Source of the DNA: an uncultured Clostridia bacterium
GTDB lineage: Bacteria > Bacillota > Clostridia > Christensenellales > Pumilibacteraceae
Length of the DNA: 64,000 bases
Reading direction: 5' to 3'
Assembly (NCBI GenBank): GCA_947066105.1
Contig: CAMSYM010000004.1
Span: 1-64,000 of the forward strand
The notes under the pieces were generated by a model. The model was not told the DNA's origin, did not search any database, and saw only the letters and a program-made list of their open reading frames with translations. Below, in pieces: positions 53,031-62,361 of the stretch; within the stretch, counting starts at the first letter, position 1, and each line of letters opens with the position of its first letter. The position numbers were made by a program, and so were the translations under genes.

Positions 53031-55199
53031 GTGGATAAAGCGGCAGAACCCACGGTGTTGTTCGGCAAGTCCAAATGGATATGGACGGCGGACGCCGATA
53101 AAAAAAATTCCAATATCATACTGCGCCGTACTTTTTCGTTCGGGCAGGGCAAACCGCCCGCGCGCGCGGTGTGTCGCATTGCGTGCAACACTCACTACTG
53201 CATGTATGTAAACGGTAACGCAGTGGTTTGGTACGGCGGACTCGACCGCAGCGGCGAACGCGCGTTTTACGACGAGATCGATATCGCCAAACACCTTGTC
53301 AAAGGCGATAACGTGATAGTTTTTTATTGCAAGTATTACGGCAATTCCGGGCGCGACTTTGTGGACGCGCCGCATGCCGGGTTTATTTTCGAGTGTCACG
53401 ATCTGGAAATTTACAGCGATAAAAGCTTTACGGCTTACGAGAACGTCGCGTATAAAGCGCCGCAATCGACCAATTGCTGTTATGCGGGGTGGGGCGTCAA
53501 TTACGACGCCGCGCTCGAAGGGCAGATCCAAAACGTTCTCGACCCGCTTTTCAGCTCGTCGCAGTTTACGCCCGCTTTCGAACACGGCTGTTATCCCGAC
53601 GAGCGCTACGGCACGCTCGAACCGCGCCCGCTCCCGCTCGAAAGATTTTCGACGCAACGCGTTTACGGCAAGTACAAAAAGATCACCGATCAATTCGAGG
53701 GCGATAAGTACGTGATGCAGCTGCCGCGCGAAATGCGTGTAACGCCGTACATGGAAATAGCCGGCAACGGGCAGGAGACCGTTACCATAACGACCGACCG
53801 CACGGAATGTCAGGGCGGGTTCGGCGAGGAAAACTGTATTTACAAAGCGCACTCGGTCACTTATACGACAAAACCGACGCTCAACGTATACGAGGGCATG
53901 CTCCCAATGGTCGGCAACGCGCTTATTTTCACCATGCCGCGATCGGTCAAGGTGATAAAGCTCGGTTACAGAGAACTCGGCTACGGTACGGCGCGCACGT
54001 GCGAGTTCGATTCCGACGACGATAAGCTCGTCTCGCTTTACGAAAAGGCGGTCAACACGCTTTACTGTTGCATGGGTCCTACGCTGGCGGACACGCCCGA
54101 ACGCGAACGCACCATGTGGTTGGGCGACGCGTCGATAATGTCGCGCGCGCTGTTTTTGACGCATTACGACGCCGCGCCGCTGGTAAAAAAAGTTATCGAC
54201 GACGTGCTTAAAAATTCGGACGGCGACGTGTTGTTTTCGGGCGTGCCGGGCGGCATCCCCGCGGATATCCCGTCGCACGGCTTGCTCGCGCTCGGCGAAT
54301 ACGGGCTGTTTGCCAATTATCTCGATCACGTAGGCGACATAGATCTGTTCCGCGCCGAATACGAACGGCTTTGCTCGTATTTGTATCTTTGGGATATGAC
54401 CGAACACGGCGTAGCCTTGCGCGACGGCATGCGGCGCTGGTACGACAATCTTTACAATACCGACGACGCGCTCATAGAAAACGCGCTGTATTATTCGGCG
54501 TGTAAGTTCCTTAAACGCGTCGGCAAGCTCGTCGGCAATTACGATTACGACGAGATGTTCGACGATCGCGCGGATAACATAGCGGAGTATATCGGGACGT
54601 GCTGGGACGGCATGGGCTACGCGTCGCGCGACGGCGGTTACGACGACAGAGCCAACGCGCTCATCGCGCTTGCGGGGCTTGTGCCGGACGACCGCAAAGA
54701 AGCCGTAGCTCGGCTGTTGTCGGCTACCGTTTGCGCGTCGCCGTATATGGAATGGGCGGTCGTAGAGGCGCTCGTAAAGCTCGGTCGCGGCGATCTTGCG
54801 CGCAAGCGGTTCGACTCACGGTACGCTTTGGCGGCGGAAAACGAATACACTACGCTCGGCGAGGACTTTAACGGGTACGGATCGGGCTGTCAGGGCTATC
54901 AGTCGGCGGTCGCGACGGAGATAATCGCGCTTTTCGGCGGGATAACCGTCCGCGACGGCGCAACGAAAATAACGGTCGCGCCCGATTTCAGAGCGATCAA
55001 GGACATGCGTCTTTCGCTCAAAACGGCGAGCGGCGAGCTGGAAGTCAGATACAAATATTCGCCCGCGCGCATCGACATCGCGATAGAAAACCGCACTTCG
55101 GCAAAGGTCGAGCTTGACATATTGCCCGAAAATATAGGGAGATCGGTCGAACGTCGGACCATAACGCTCAATAAAGGAAAGAACAAGTTTACCGTTTGA
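53031..55199 (+). CDS. alpha-L-rhamnosidase-like glycoside hydrolase (GH78-like)
   Basis: 722 aa, GTG start with GGAGG 5 nt before it, no signal peptide. Residues 1-130 form a jelly-roll of the type that precedes the barrel (ILRRTFSFGQGKPPARA, DEIDIAKHLVKGDNVIVFYC). The (alpha/alpha)6 six-hairpin domain starts near 325 with DTPERERTMWLGDA (354-367), close to the GH78 D-x-PxRER-x-W-x-GDA motif that holds the acid region. A small beta domain ends the protein. Family membership is good; specificity for rhamnose is not certain. Confidence 0.8.
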   Translation: MDKAAEPTVLFGKSKWIWTADADKKNSNIILRRTFSFGQGKPPARAVCRIACNTHYCMYVNGNAVVWYGGLDRSGERAFYDEIDIAKHLVKGDNVIVFYCKYYGNSGRDFVDAPHAGFIFECHDLEIYSDKSFTAYENVAYKAPQSTNCCYAGWGVNYDAALEGQIQNVLDPLFSSSQFTPAFEHGCYPDERYGTLEPRPLPLERFSTQRVYGKYKKITDQFEGDKYVMQLPREMRVTPYMEIAGNGQETVTITTDRTECQGGFGEENCIYKAHSVTYTTKPTLNVYEGMLPMVGNALIFTMPRSVKVIKLGYRELGYGTARTCEFDSDDDKLVSLYEKAVNTLYCCMGPTLADTPERERTMWLGDASIMSRALFLTHYDAAPLVKKVIDDVLKNSDGDVLFSGVPGGIPADIPSHGLLALGEYGLFANYLDHVGDIDLFRAEYERLCSYLYLWDMTEHGVALRDGMRRWYDNLYNTDDALIENALYYSACKFLKRVGKLVGNYDYDEMFDDRADNIAEYIGTCWDGMGYASRDGGYDDRANALIALAGLVPDDRKEAVARLLSATVCASPYMEWAVVEALVKLGRGDLARKRFDSRYALAAENEYTTLGEDFNGYGSGCQGYQSAVATEIIALFGGITVRDGATKITVAPDFRAIKDMRLSLKTASGELEVRYKYSPARIDIAIENRTSAKVELDILPENIGRSVERRTITLNKGKNKFTV

Positions 55200-55225
55200 C
55201 CCTATCGGCAACAATCGAAAGTGAT

Positions 55226-56566
55226 ATGAAACAAAAAATTCTTTTGACATACGTCGAATCGGGATTCGGTCACATTTCCTCGATGGACAGCATATACGAC
55301 GCGCTGTGCGAAAAATACGGCGACGTTTACGATATACAAAAAAGCTTTATTCTCACCGAGGACGGGTTTCCCAACCTGACGAGAATGAACGGTTTTTTGA
55401 TAAAGCAGGTGCAAAACACCAATAAGATACCGTATTTCGGACGGTTTATTTTTCCGATAATAAAATTGCTCGGCGGGCATAAGCTGTTGCGGTTTTTCCA
55501 TAGGCAAATGGCTGTCAAATCGTTCAAACAGGGACTCGAAGCGCTCAAACGCAGACAGCCCAACGTAATAATAACCAATCATTATTTTACCGACCTTTTG
55601 GCGGTGGAATACAAACGCCGTATCGATCCCGACGTCGCGATCGTCAATTATAATCCCGATCCGACGTTGCACACGTTTTGGGATAACCGCGACGGATTGT
55701 TTATAGTCAATAATCCGCTCGCTTACGAAAAAGCGTTGAAATACAGATTCAAGCCCGAAAACCTGCGTCAGGTCACGCCGTGCGTGCGCGGTTGCGTAGA
55801 ATGCAATTCGTTGTCGAGATCGGAGCTGCGCGAAAAATTCGGTTTGCCGCAGGACAAGTTCACCGTGGTCATAGCGGACGGGGGATACATGCTCGGACGC
55901 GGACCCAAGTTTGCCAAAAAATTGATAAAAAGCGGATTGCCGATCACGTTATGCGTGATCGCGGGCAGTAACAAAAAGCGTTACGAATATTTCAAAGCGA
56001 TAGAGGACGGCAGGTCCGATAAGTACAAGATCGCAAGCGGCATGACGTTTAAAACATACGAATTTTTGCCCAACGCCTACGAACTGTACGGCGCGGCTGA
56101 CGTGTTTTTGACCAAGGGCGGACCGAATGCGGTGTTGGACAGCCTGTATATGCACACGCCCGTTATGATCAACTATTGCCCGCACGTCATAGAAGCGGGA
56201 ACGGTAAAGGTGTTTATCGACAGGCACGGTTGCGGCGAAACGGTGTTCGGAAAGAACCGCGCCATACGTCGGATAGGGCTGTTTATGCAAGACAGATCGG
56301 CGCTGACCGGCTACGAGCGCAATATCGACATGCTCATCGCCGACGGCAACGGCGCGGCGGCGGTCGCCGAGATCATAGGCGACGAAGCGCGAAAACAGCG
56401 CGAAAAAGCGGTCGCTCTCGGCGCGGCGTTCGACGGCGACGATGCTATCGAGACCGACGCGCCGTCGATAACGATACAGGAAGGAGACGGAATAGTAGGC
56501 ATTGCGGACGGCGGGATACCGCTCGACGCAGAAGAACTCGCGGCGGACGTCGTTACCGTGCAATGA
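55226..56566 (+). CDS. diacylglycerol glucosyltransferase-like GT28 enzyme
   Basis: 446 aa of the MGDG-synthase/UgtP group, which transfers sugar from a UDP-sugar to diacylglycerol at the membrane. Features: N-terminal SGFGHISSMDSI, VITNHYFTDLLAVEYKRR, NYNPDP, and the donor loop LTKGGPNAVLDSLYMHTP. The start is ATG 55226; upstream in-frame codons overlap the previous gene. The C-terminal 50 residues are acidic and low-complexity. Its stop overlaps the next gene's ATG (ATGA), so glycolipid and phospholipid steps are coupled. Confidence 0.88.
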   Translation: MKQKILLTYVESGFGHISSMDSIYDALCEKYGDVYDIQKSFILTEDGFPNLTRMNGFLIKQVQNTNKIPYFGRFIFPIIKLLGGHKLLRFFHRQMAVKSFKQGLEALKRRQPNVIITNHYFTDLLAVEYKRRIDPDVAIVNYNPDPTLHTFWDNRDGLFIVNNPLAYEKALKYRFKPENLRQVTPCVRGCVECNSLSRSELREKFGLPQDKFTVVIADGGYMLGRGPKFAKKLIKSGLPITLCVIAGSNKKRYEYFKAIEDGRSDKYKIASGMTFKTYEFLPNAYELYGAADVFLTKGGPNAVLDSLYMHTPVMINYCPHVIEAGTVKVFIDRHGCGETVFGKNRAIRRIGLFMQDRSALTGYERNIDMLIADGNGAAAVAEIIGDEARKQREKAVALGAAFDGDDAIETDAPSITIQEGDGIVGIADGGIPLDAEELAADVVTVQ

Positions 56567-57528
56567 ACGCCAAAAAGTATCTGCACATGTTCGGCGAGCT
56601 TGCCGAGCGAAACGAGATCCCGCGCGATCTGTACGATATGCTCGTCGCGAAGATCGCCGAAAACGGCGGGCGCATGAACCGGCGCGTATACGATCTTTAT
56701 CTTTCGGAGCTTGAAAAGCGCGGACTGTTCGATGCGGAAGGCGCGCCGTACGTCACGAAAAACAGCGCCGCGACCGACGGAACTTACAAATATCTGCACC
56801 CGAAAAACCCGTTTCGATATATCGCCCGCGCGTTTTGCGCGACGGTGTTGAAGATAATAGGCTATGCGGCGGGCGCGTTGCTGTTCGGCGTGTGGCGGGT
56901 AAAGGACAAAAAAAAGCTCAAAGGCTTGGGCGCGTACATAACCGTTTCCAATCACATAGGCTATCTCGACGTCGTTCTCACTCGGCGCGCGACGGGCGGC
57001 AAAAAGCTGTACGTAGCAGTAGCGCCGCACAATTGCAAACGCAATCTCGGCGGAGCGATACTCGCCGCCTCGGCGGCAATACCGTTGCCTAACGGATTTC
57101 GCGGCGTAAAACCGTTTTCGGACATGATGCGTTACGCAGCGGATCACGGCGCGGCGGTGCATTTTTACCCCGAAAAGAGCATGTGGATAGGCTACAAAAA
57201 GCCGCGTCCGTACAAGGACGGCGCGTTCCATTACGCGGACAAGCTCGACGTACCCGTAGTTCCCGTGTTTTATTGTTTCGGCAAGCCCAAAGGTTTACGC
57301 AAACTGTTGCGCATGCCCAAGATGTCGATAGAGATAGCCGACCCGATATATGCGGACAAAAGCTTGCCGCCGCGCGAGCGCAGGCTCGACCTTGCCGCCC
57401 GTGCGACCGAAGCGACGGCGGCGCTGTACGAAGGGTTTTACGGGATCCCGCTCGTATACGAAACGTCGGACGGCGAAATTGCGGAAGCGTGCGCGTCGGA
57501 CGACGCTCCACAGGAAATAAACGTATAA
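56563..57528 (+). CDS. 1-acyl-sn-glycerol-3-phosphate acyltransferase-like (PlsC)
   Basis: 321 aa. The acyltransferase box N130-H131-x4-D136 (NHIGYLD) and the later YPEKSMW block, in place of the usual EGTRS, identify the LPLAT superfamily. A short membrane segment is at about 88-110. It has an N-terminal helical region of about 85 residues. Predicted to make phosphatidic acid, precursor of diacylglycerol used by the neighbouring glucosyltransferase. Start ATG overlaps the upstream stop by four bases. Confidence 0.86.
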   Translation: MNAKKYLHMFGELAERNEIPRDLYDMLVAKIAENGGRMNRRVYDLYLSELEKRGLFDAEGAPYVTKNSAATDGTYKYLHPKNPFRYIARAFCATVLKIIGYAAGALLFGVWRVKDKKKLKGLGAYITVSNHIGYLDVVLTRRATGGKKLYVAVAPHNCKRNLGGAILAASAAIPLPNGFRGVKPFSDMMRYAADHGAAVHFYPEKSMWIGYKKPRPYKDGAFHYADKLDVPVVPVFYCFGKPKGLRKLLRMPKMSIEIADPIYADKSLPPRERRLDLAARATEATAALYEGFYGIPLVYETSDGEIAEACASDDAPQEINV

Positions 57529-57543
57529 AGGACGAAAGAAGAT

Positions 57544-58356
57544 ATGGCAAAAACAATAGCGATAGCCAACCAAAAAGGCGGAGTAGGAAAAACCACGACA
57601 TGCGTCAATCTGGCGGCGTATTTTGCCGCGTTCGGCAAGCGCGTGCTTGTAATAGACAACGATCCGCAGGGCAACGCGTCGAGCGGACTGGGCGTGGAAA
57701 AGCATAAGCTCAAATATTCGGTTTACAGTCTGCTCATAGGCGATTGCACCGCGGAGCAAGCGGTGCTCGCAACGGGCGTCGACGGACTGGACATTATTCC
57801 GTCCAATATAGATCTCGCGGGCGCGGAAGCGGAGCTTGTCAGCCTTGACAAGCGCGAAAGCTCGCTCAAACGCGCGATCGCGCCCATCAAGGACAATTAC
57901 GACTATATATTTATCGACTGTCCGCCGTTTATCGGACTGTTGACGCTCAACGCGCTCACCGCGGCGGATTCCATACTTATCCCCATGCAGGGCGAGTACT
58001 TCGCGCTCGAAGGATTGAGCCAATTGATGAACACCATCAAGCTGGCTAAAAAAATACTTAACCCGTCGCTCGAAATAGAGGGCGTGGTAGTCACCATGTT
58101 CAGCGCGCGGACCAATCTCGTCAATTCGGTCGCGGAGGAAATCACGCACTACTTCGGAAAAAAAGCGTTCGGCACGCGCATACCGCGCAGCGTAAGACTG
58201 GCGGAAGCGCCGTCGTTCGGCATGCCTATCAGTCAGTTCGACCCTACGTCGGCGGGCGGCATAGCGTATAAAAATCTCGCGGAGGAAGTGCTCAACCGCA
58301 ATCGCGACCCGTTTACGCCCATAAAGAACCTGTCGGCGCTCAAAAAGAAAATATAA
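57544..58356 (+). CDS. parA: chromosome partitioning ATPase ParA (Soj)
   Basis: 270 aa. Deviant Walker A NQKGGVGKTT (residues 9-18), Walker A' IDNDPQGNAS, Walker B DYIFIDCPP, and the C-terminal RNA/DNA-binding RIPRSVRLAEAPSFG block are as in Soj. Good ribosome-binding site (AAGGACGAAAGAAG). parB and parS are 20 kb to the left, an uncommon split. Adjacent genes are plsC-like and yhaO-like. Confidence 0.94.
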   Translation: MAKTIAIANQKGGVGKTTTCVNLAAYFAAFGKRVLVIDNDPQGNASSGLGVEKHKLKYSVYSLLIGDCTAEQAVLATGVDGLDIIPSNIDLAGAEAELVSLDKRESSLKRAIAPIKDNYDYIFIDCPPFIGLLTLNALTAADSILIPMQGEYFALEGLSQLMNTIKLAKKILNPSLEIEGVVVTMFSARTNLVNSVAEEITHYFGKKAFGTRIPRSVRLAEAPSFGMPISQFDPTSAGGIAYKNLAEEVLNRNRDPFTPIKNLSALKKKI

Positions 58357-58398
58357 AACGGATCGCCGACGATCCCATATTTGCAGAAGAGGCGATAT

Positions 58399-59463
58399 AT
58401 GAAGTTATTGCATTGTGCGGACATCCATCTCGGTTCGAAGATGGAAGCCAAGTTACCCAAGGATAAAGCGGACGAACGCAAGCTCGAAGTGCGCGCCGCG
58501 TTCGACCGTATGATAGACTATGCCGTTAAAAACGGGATATCGGTCGTATTGCTGGCGGGCGACGTGTTCGACGGCGACCGTCCGTTAAAACGCGACAAGG
58601 ACTATTTTTACGGCGCGGTGCGCAGTCATCCCGACATCGATTTTTTGTATCTGCGCGGGAATCACGACGTTTTGCAGTCCTATACCGAACAAGGGCTTGA
58701 CAATCTTAAAACTTTTTCGGACGAGTGGACGGTATACGAATACGGCGACGTCGCGGTTTGGGGCATAGAAAGCGTAAAAAGCAACGCGACGGCGATGTAT
58801 GCCGCGCTCAAACCCGATAAGACCAAAAAGAATATAGTAATGTTGCACGGGCAGATCGGCGACGCCAACGGCGTGTATAAGATCAATCTCGCCAAACTGC
58901 GCAACAAGCATATAGACTATCTCGCGCTCGGACATCTACATACTTTTTCGGACGGCGCGATCGACGAGCGAGGAAAATACGTTTATTCGGGGTGCTTGGA
59001 AGGACGCGGCTTCGACGAACTCGGCGTAAAGGGGTTCGTCGAACTCGATATCACCGAAAACGGCGCGGAGTATGTGTTCAAGGAAAATTCCCAACGCGTT
59101 ATAAACGAGATCGAAGTGGATATAAGCGATACCGACGATATTTACGCGGCATGCAAAAAAGCCAAATCAAAGATCGCCTGCGGCAAAAAGGACATGCTCC
59201 GCATAACGCTCGTCGGCGACGTGGGGTTCGAGCTTGACGGCATCGAGCGCGAGCTTGAAAAAATGACGGCGCGCGACTGCTTTTTCGTGACCGTCAAAAA
59301 CAACGCCGTAAGAAAATTCGATATAAACGCCGTCAAAGGCGATATATCGTTGCGCGGCGAATATATCCGCACGGTACTCGAAAACGACGGATACACCGAC
59401 GAACAAAAACAGCGGATAATTTCCGTCGGGCTTAAAGCGCTCGGCGGACGGGAGGTGGAATAA
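58399..59463 (+). CDS. YhaO-like metallophosphoesterase (SbcD/Mre11 family)
   Basis: 354 aa from ATG 58399. Metal-binding motifs: LHCADIHLGS, LLAGDVFDGD, LRGNHD, MLHGQIG and ALGHLHTF, i.e. the complete Mre11-type set. It overlaps the next gene (TAATG), so it forms a nuclease-ATPase pair like YhaO-YhaN or SbcD-SbcC, implicated in DNA end processing. The C-terminal about 110 residues are variable. Confidence 0.9.
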   Translation: MKLLHCADIHLGSKMEAKLPKDKADERKLEVRAAFDRMIDYAVKNGISVVLLAGDVFDGDRPLKRDKDYFYGAVRSHPDIDFLYLRGNHDVLQSYTEQGLDNLKTFSDEWTVYEYGDVAVWGIESVKSNATAMYAALKPDKTKKNIVMLHGQIGDANGVYKINLAKLRNKHIDYLALGHLHTFSDGAIDERGKYVYSGCLEGRGFDELGVKGFVELDITENGAEYVFKENSQRVINEIEVDISDTDDIYAACKKAKSKIACGKKDMLRITLVGDVGFELDGIERELEKMTARDCFFVTVKNNAVRKFDINAVKGDISLRGEYIRTVLENDGYTDEQKQRIISVGLKALGGREVE

Positions 59464-62027
59464 TGCGGCTTATCGGTTGTCATATAGAAGGGTACGGCAA
59501 ACTGACCGATACCGAGTACGATTTCGGCGAAGGCATTACCGAGTTTTGCGAGCATAATGGGTTCGGAAAAACGACGCTCGCATCGTTCATAAAAGCAATG
59601 TTCTACGGCTTGCCCGCCGTTCGAAACAACACAGCGGAGTTCAACGACCGCATGCATTTTTATCCGTTCGGCGGCGGAAAATTCGGCGGAAACATCACGT
59701 TCGAAAAAGACGGCAAGCAATACCGCATAGAACGGTTTTTCGACCGAAAAAGCGAAAAGGGCGATACCGTCGCCGTGTACGAGAACGGTAAAAAGACAAA
59801 CAAGTTCGGCAAGGATATAGGCAGGGGCGTGTTCGGCTTGGACAAGGAATCGTTCGAGCGCACGACGTTTGTGACAGCCGACGCGATAGATATTTGCGCG
59901 ACGAGCGGAATAAGCGCCAAGCTCAATAATTTCGTGGACAATACCGACGCCGAAAACTCGTTCGATACGGCAAAAAAACGACTGGAAAGCGCAAAAAAGA
60001 AATTGCGCGCCGAACGCGGCGACAACGATCTTATCACAAAAAAGCGAGCGGAGATAGTCGAACTCAAAGGCGAGATAGACAATCTGGAAACGATGGAGCG
60101 CACGCTCGAAGGCTATTACGTAGAGCTTACCGATCTCAACGGGCAGATCCGCGCGCTCGAAGCCAAGCTCGAAAGCGCGAACGCGGTCAATCTGTCGGTC
60201 GAGCGGTGGGCGCGCTACGAATACTTGCTCGCGCGCAAAGCGGAATGCGAAAAACAGCTCGACGCGTTCGATATCAAATATCCGTACGGCTTGCCGACGG
60301 CGGACGAGCTGGGCGACATAAAGTCGCGCAATCAAAAAACGATAAAGCTCGGCGGACAAAAAACGGCGACCGCCGACGACGGCAACCGCGGCAAGCTGGA
60401 CGAGCTTGCCCGAACGTTCGGTTCGGGCGTGCCCGATTTTGAAACCATGCGCGCCGTGCAAAACGACATCGACGAGATAAAACGACTGGATACCGAAATG
60501 TCGGCGACGTCCCGCGCGCCGCGGTCGCGGTTCGACGAGCTATCGCAAAAGTTCGCCGACGGTTCGCCGTCCGCATCGGATATATCGGACGGTGCGGAAA
60601 AGGCGGAACGCTTGCGCACGCTGGACGATCAGCTTAAATTGCGCATGAACCTCGTTCCCGCCGAAGTCAAGCCCGAACGCAAGAGCGCGAAACCGTTTTT
60701 GATATTCGCGGCGGTCGCGGCGGTGATCGCGCTCGTCGGCATAGGCGTGCTGTTCGTAAGCGCCGTCGCGGGCGGGATCTTGCTCGGACTGGGCGTTGTC
60801 GCGCTCGGCGCGGACGGGTTTGTGTACTTTAAAAAGAACAGCGCGGCGGCGCACCCGTTCATCATGAGCGACGATATAGTAAAATTGCAAGAGGAACGGC
60901 AATCGCTCGAAAAGCAATTGCGCGAGCTTGTCGCCGAATATTCCTGCGCGAGCGAAAACGGCGTGCTTTTCGACTTTGCAACGCTCAAAAAGGACTGCGC
61001 CGAATATGCCAAGCTGACCGCCGCCGCGGACGAAACGACGGAACGCGTCAAGCAAATGCAAGCCGCCTCGGACGCGCTTACCCAAAAGACCAAAGCGTTT
61101 TTCGCGGGATACGGACTGGACGGCGACGACCTGCAAGACATGCACATTCGTTTGCTTAACGGCGTTACCGAATATATGACCGTTCACAATGCGGTCGCAA
61201 GCTCCGACCGCGAATCGGAAAGCATTCAAAACGAAATTAAAGCGCAGTGTGCCGCGGTCGCGGAGATCCTTGCGGCATACAAGATCCCGCTGTGGGACGA
61301 TCTGAGCGAACAGATAGAAACGCTCGACAAGGCGGCGACCGAGATCGCGCGGTTAAAAACCGAAAAAGACGAAGTCGGCGCGGAAGCGGACGCGTTCAAG
61401 ACCGAACACGGCTTGACGGAAAAGCCGACCGAAGAACGCATCGATACCGCCGCGCTCACCGAAAAGCTGTCCGAATTAAGGCGCGATGCGGCGGTGATCG
61501 ACACGCGTATAGCCGATACCGAAAACCAAGTCGACCTGCTCGACGTCAAGCGTGCCGCGCTGGCGACAGCCGAACAAACGCTCGAAACGTATATTTCCGA
61601 ACACGCCGTTTTGACGGCGGCGGTCGAATCGATGATCCAAGCCGAACAGAATTTAAAGGACGCGTATATCGCGCCCGTGCGCGACAACTTTCTTGTTTAC
61701 GCCAAAGCCATCGAAAACGCGCTCGGCGAAAAGGTCAGCATGGATCAGGATTTCCGCATACTGTTCGAGCGCAACGGCGAATACAGGAGCGACCGCCATC
61801 TCGGCGCGGGACAGCGCAGTATTTGCGCGCTGTGTTTCAGGCTTGCGCTGGTCGACAACATGTACAAGGACGAAAAGCCGTTTATCATCATGGACGACCC
61901 GTTTGTGCATTTGGACGCGGACCACATGGAAAAAACCATGCAGACCGTCAAGGAGCTGGCGCGCGACAAACAGATAGTATACTTCTGTTGCCACGACAGT
62001 CGACGCATAGAGCGCGCGTCGAATTAG
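59463..62027 (+). CDS. YhaN-like AAA ATPase (SbcC/Rad50 family)
   Basis: 854 aa. P-loop HNGFGKTT (31-38), long coiled coils, a membrane hairpin in the middle (about 411-429 and 431-452), and at the C-terminus the signature LGAGQRS and Walker B PFIIMDDPFVHLD. The mid-protein membrane hairpin is the feature separating YhaN from SbcC. Partner of the preceding metallophosphoesterase; likely a DNA repair or end-processing complex at the membrane. Confidence 0.9.
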   Translation: MRLIGCHIEGYGKLTDTEYDFGEGITEFCEHNGFGKTTLASFIKAMFYGLPAVRNNTAEFNDRMHFYPFGGGKFGGNITFEKDGKQYRIERFFDRKSEKGDTVAVYENGKKTNKFGKDIGRGVFGLDKESFERTTFVTADAIDICATSGISAKLNNFVDNTDAENSFDTAKKRLESAKKKLRAERGDNDLITKKRAEIVELKGEIDNLETMERTLEGYYVELTDLNGQIRALEAKLESANAVNLSVERWARYEYLLARKAECEKQLDAFDIKYPYGLPTADELGDIKSRNQKTIKLGGQKTATADDGNRGKLDELARTFGSGVPDFETMRAVQNDIDEIKRLDTEMSATSRAPRSRFDELSQKFADGSPSASDISDGAEKAERLRTLDDQLKLRMNLVPAEVKPERKSAKPFLIFAAVAAVIALVGIGVLFVSAVAGGILLGLGVVALGADGFVYFKKNSAAAHPFIMSDDIVKLQEERQSLEKQLRELVAEYSCASENGVLFDFATLKKDCAEYAKLTAAADETTERVKQMQAASDALTQKTKAFFAGYGLDGDDLQDMHIRLLNGVTEYMTVHNAVASSDRESESIQNEIKAQCAAVAEILAAYKIPLWDDLSEQIETLDKAATEIARLKTEKDEVGAEADAFKTEHGLTEKPTEERIDTAALTEKLSELRRDAAVIDTRIADTENQVDLLDVKRAALATAEQTLETYISEHAVLTAAVESMIQAEQNLKDAYIAPVRDNFLVYAKAIENALGEKVSMDQDFRILFERNGEYRSDRHLGAGQRSICALCFRLALVDNMYKDEKPFIIMDDPFVHLDADHMEKTMQTVKELARDKQIVYFCCHDSRRIERASN

Positions 62028-62130
62028 CGTAACGGAAAAACCGTACGTCGCGGCTTTTCGACAACGGTAAATATGATCGCGACGGTGTAACGATCGAGAT
62101 CGCCGTATTTGTTTATTTCCATCAAATCGA

Positions 62131-62159
62131 TTGACAAACTTCGCGCATCGGTGTACAAT
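62131..62159 (+). promoter_or_regulatory. sigma-A promoter of the TPP riboswitch
   Basis: TTGACA (62131-62136), 17 bp, TACAAT (62154-62159). Confidence 0.88.
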
Positions 62160-62262
62160 AGCTACGGATGCAGGGGCGCAACCGTTAGTTGCTGAGATGT
62201 TGCATTTACATGCACGGTCCCTTTGAACCTGTTGAGTTAGCACTCGCGTAGGGAGCCGTCGT
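62160..62262 (+). ncRNA. TPP riboswitch (THI box)
   Basis: Contains CAGGGGCGC, GTTGCTGAGATG, GGTCCCTTTGAACCTG and CGCGTAGGGAGCC in order, the universal THI-box core. It senses thiamin pyrophosphate. The expression platform before the start at 62362 is not clear: TTTTTT at about 62273-62278 follows only a weak stem. Confidence 0.95.
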
Positions 62263-62361
62263 ATATTTCGGGTTTTTTACATGCGTTCGGATCGACAGGT
62301 TCGGGCGCATTATATTTTGCGCGCATGTTCGACGTATCTTTTCACATCGGAGGACGTGTGT

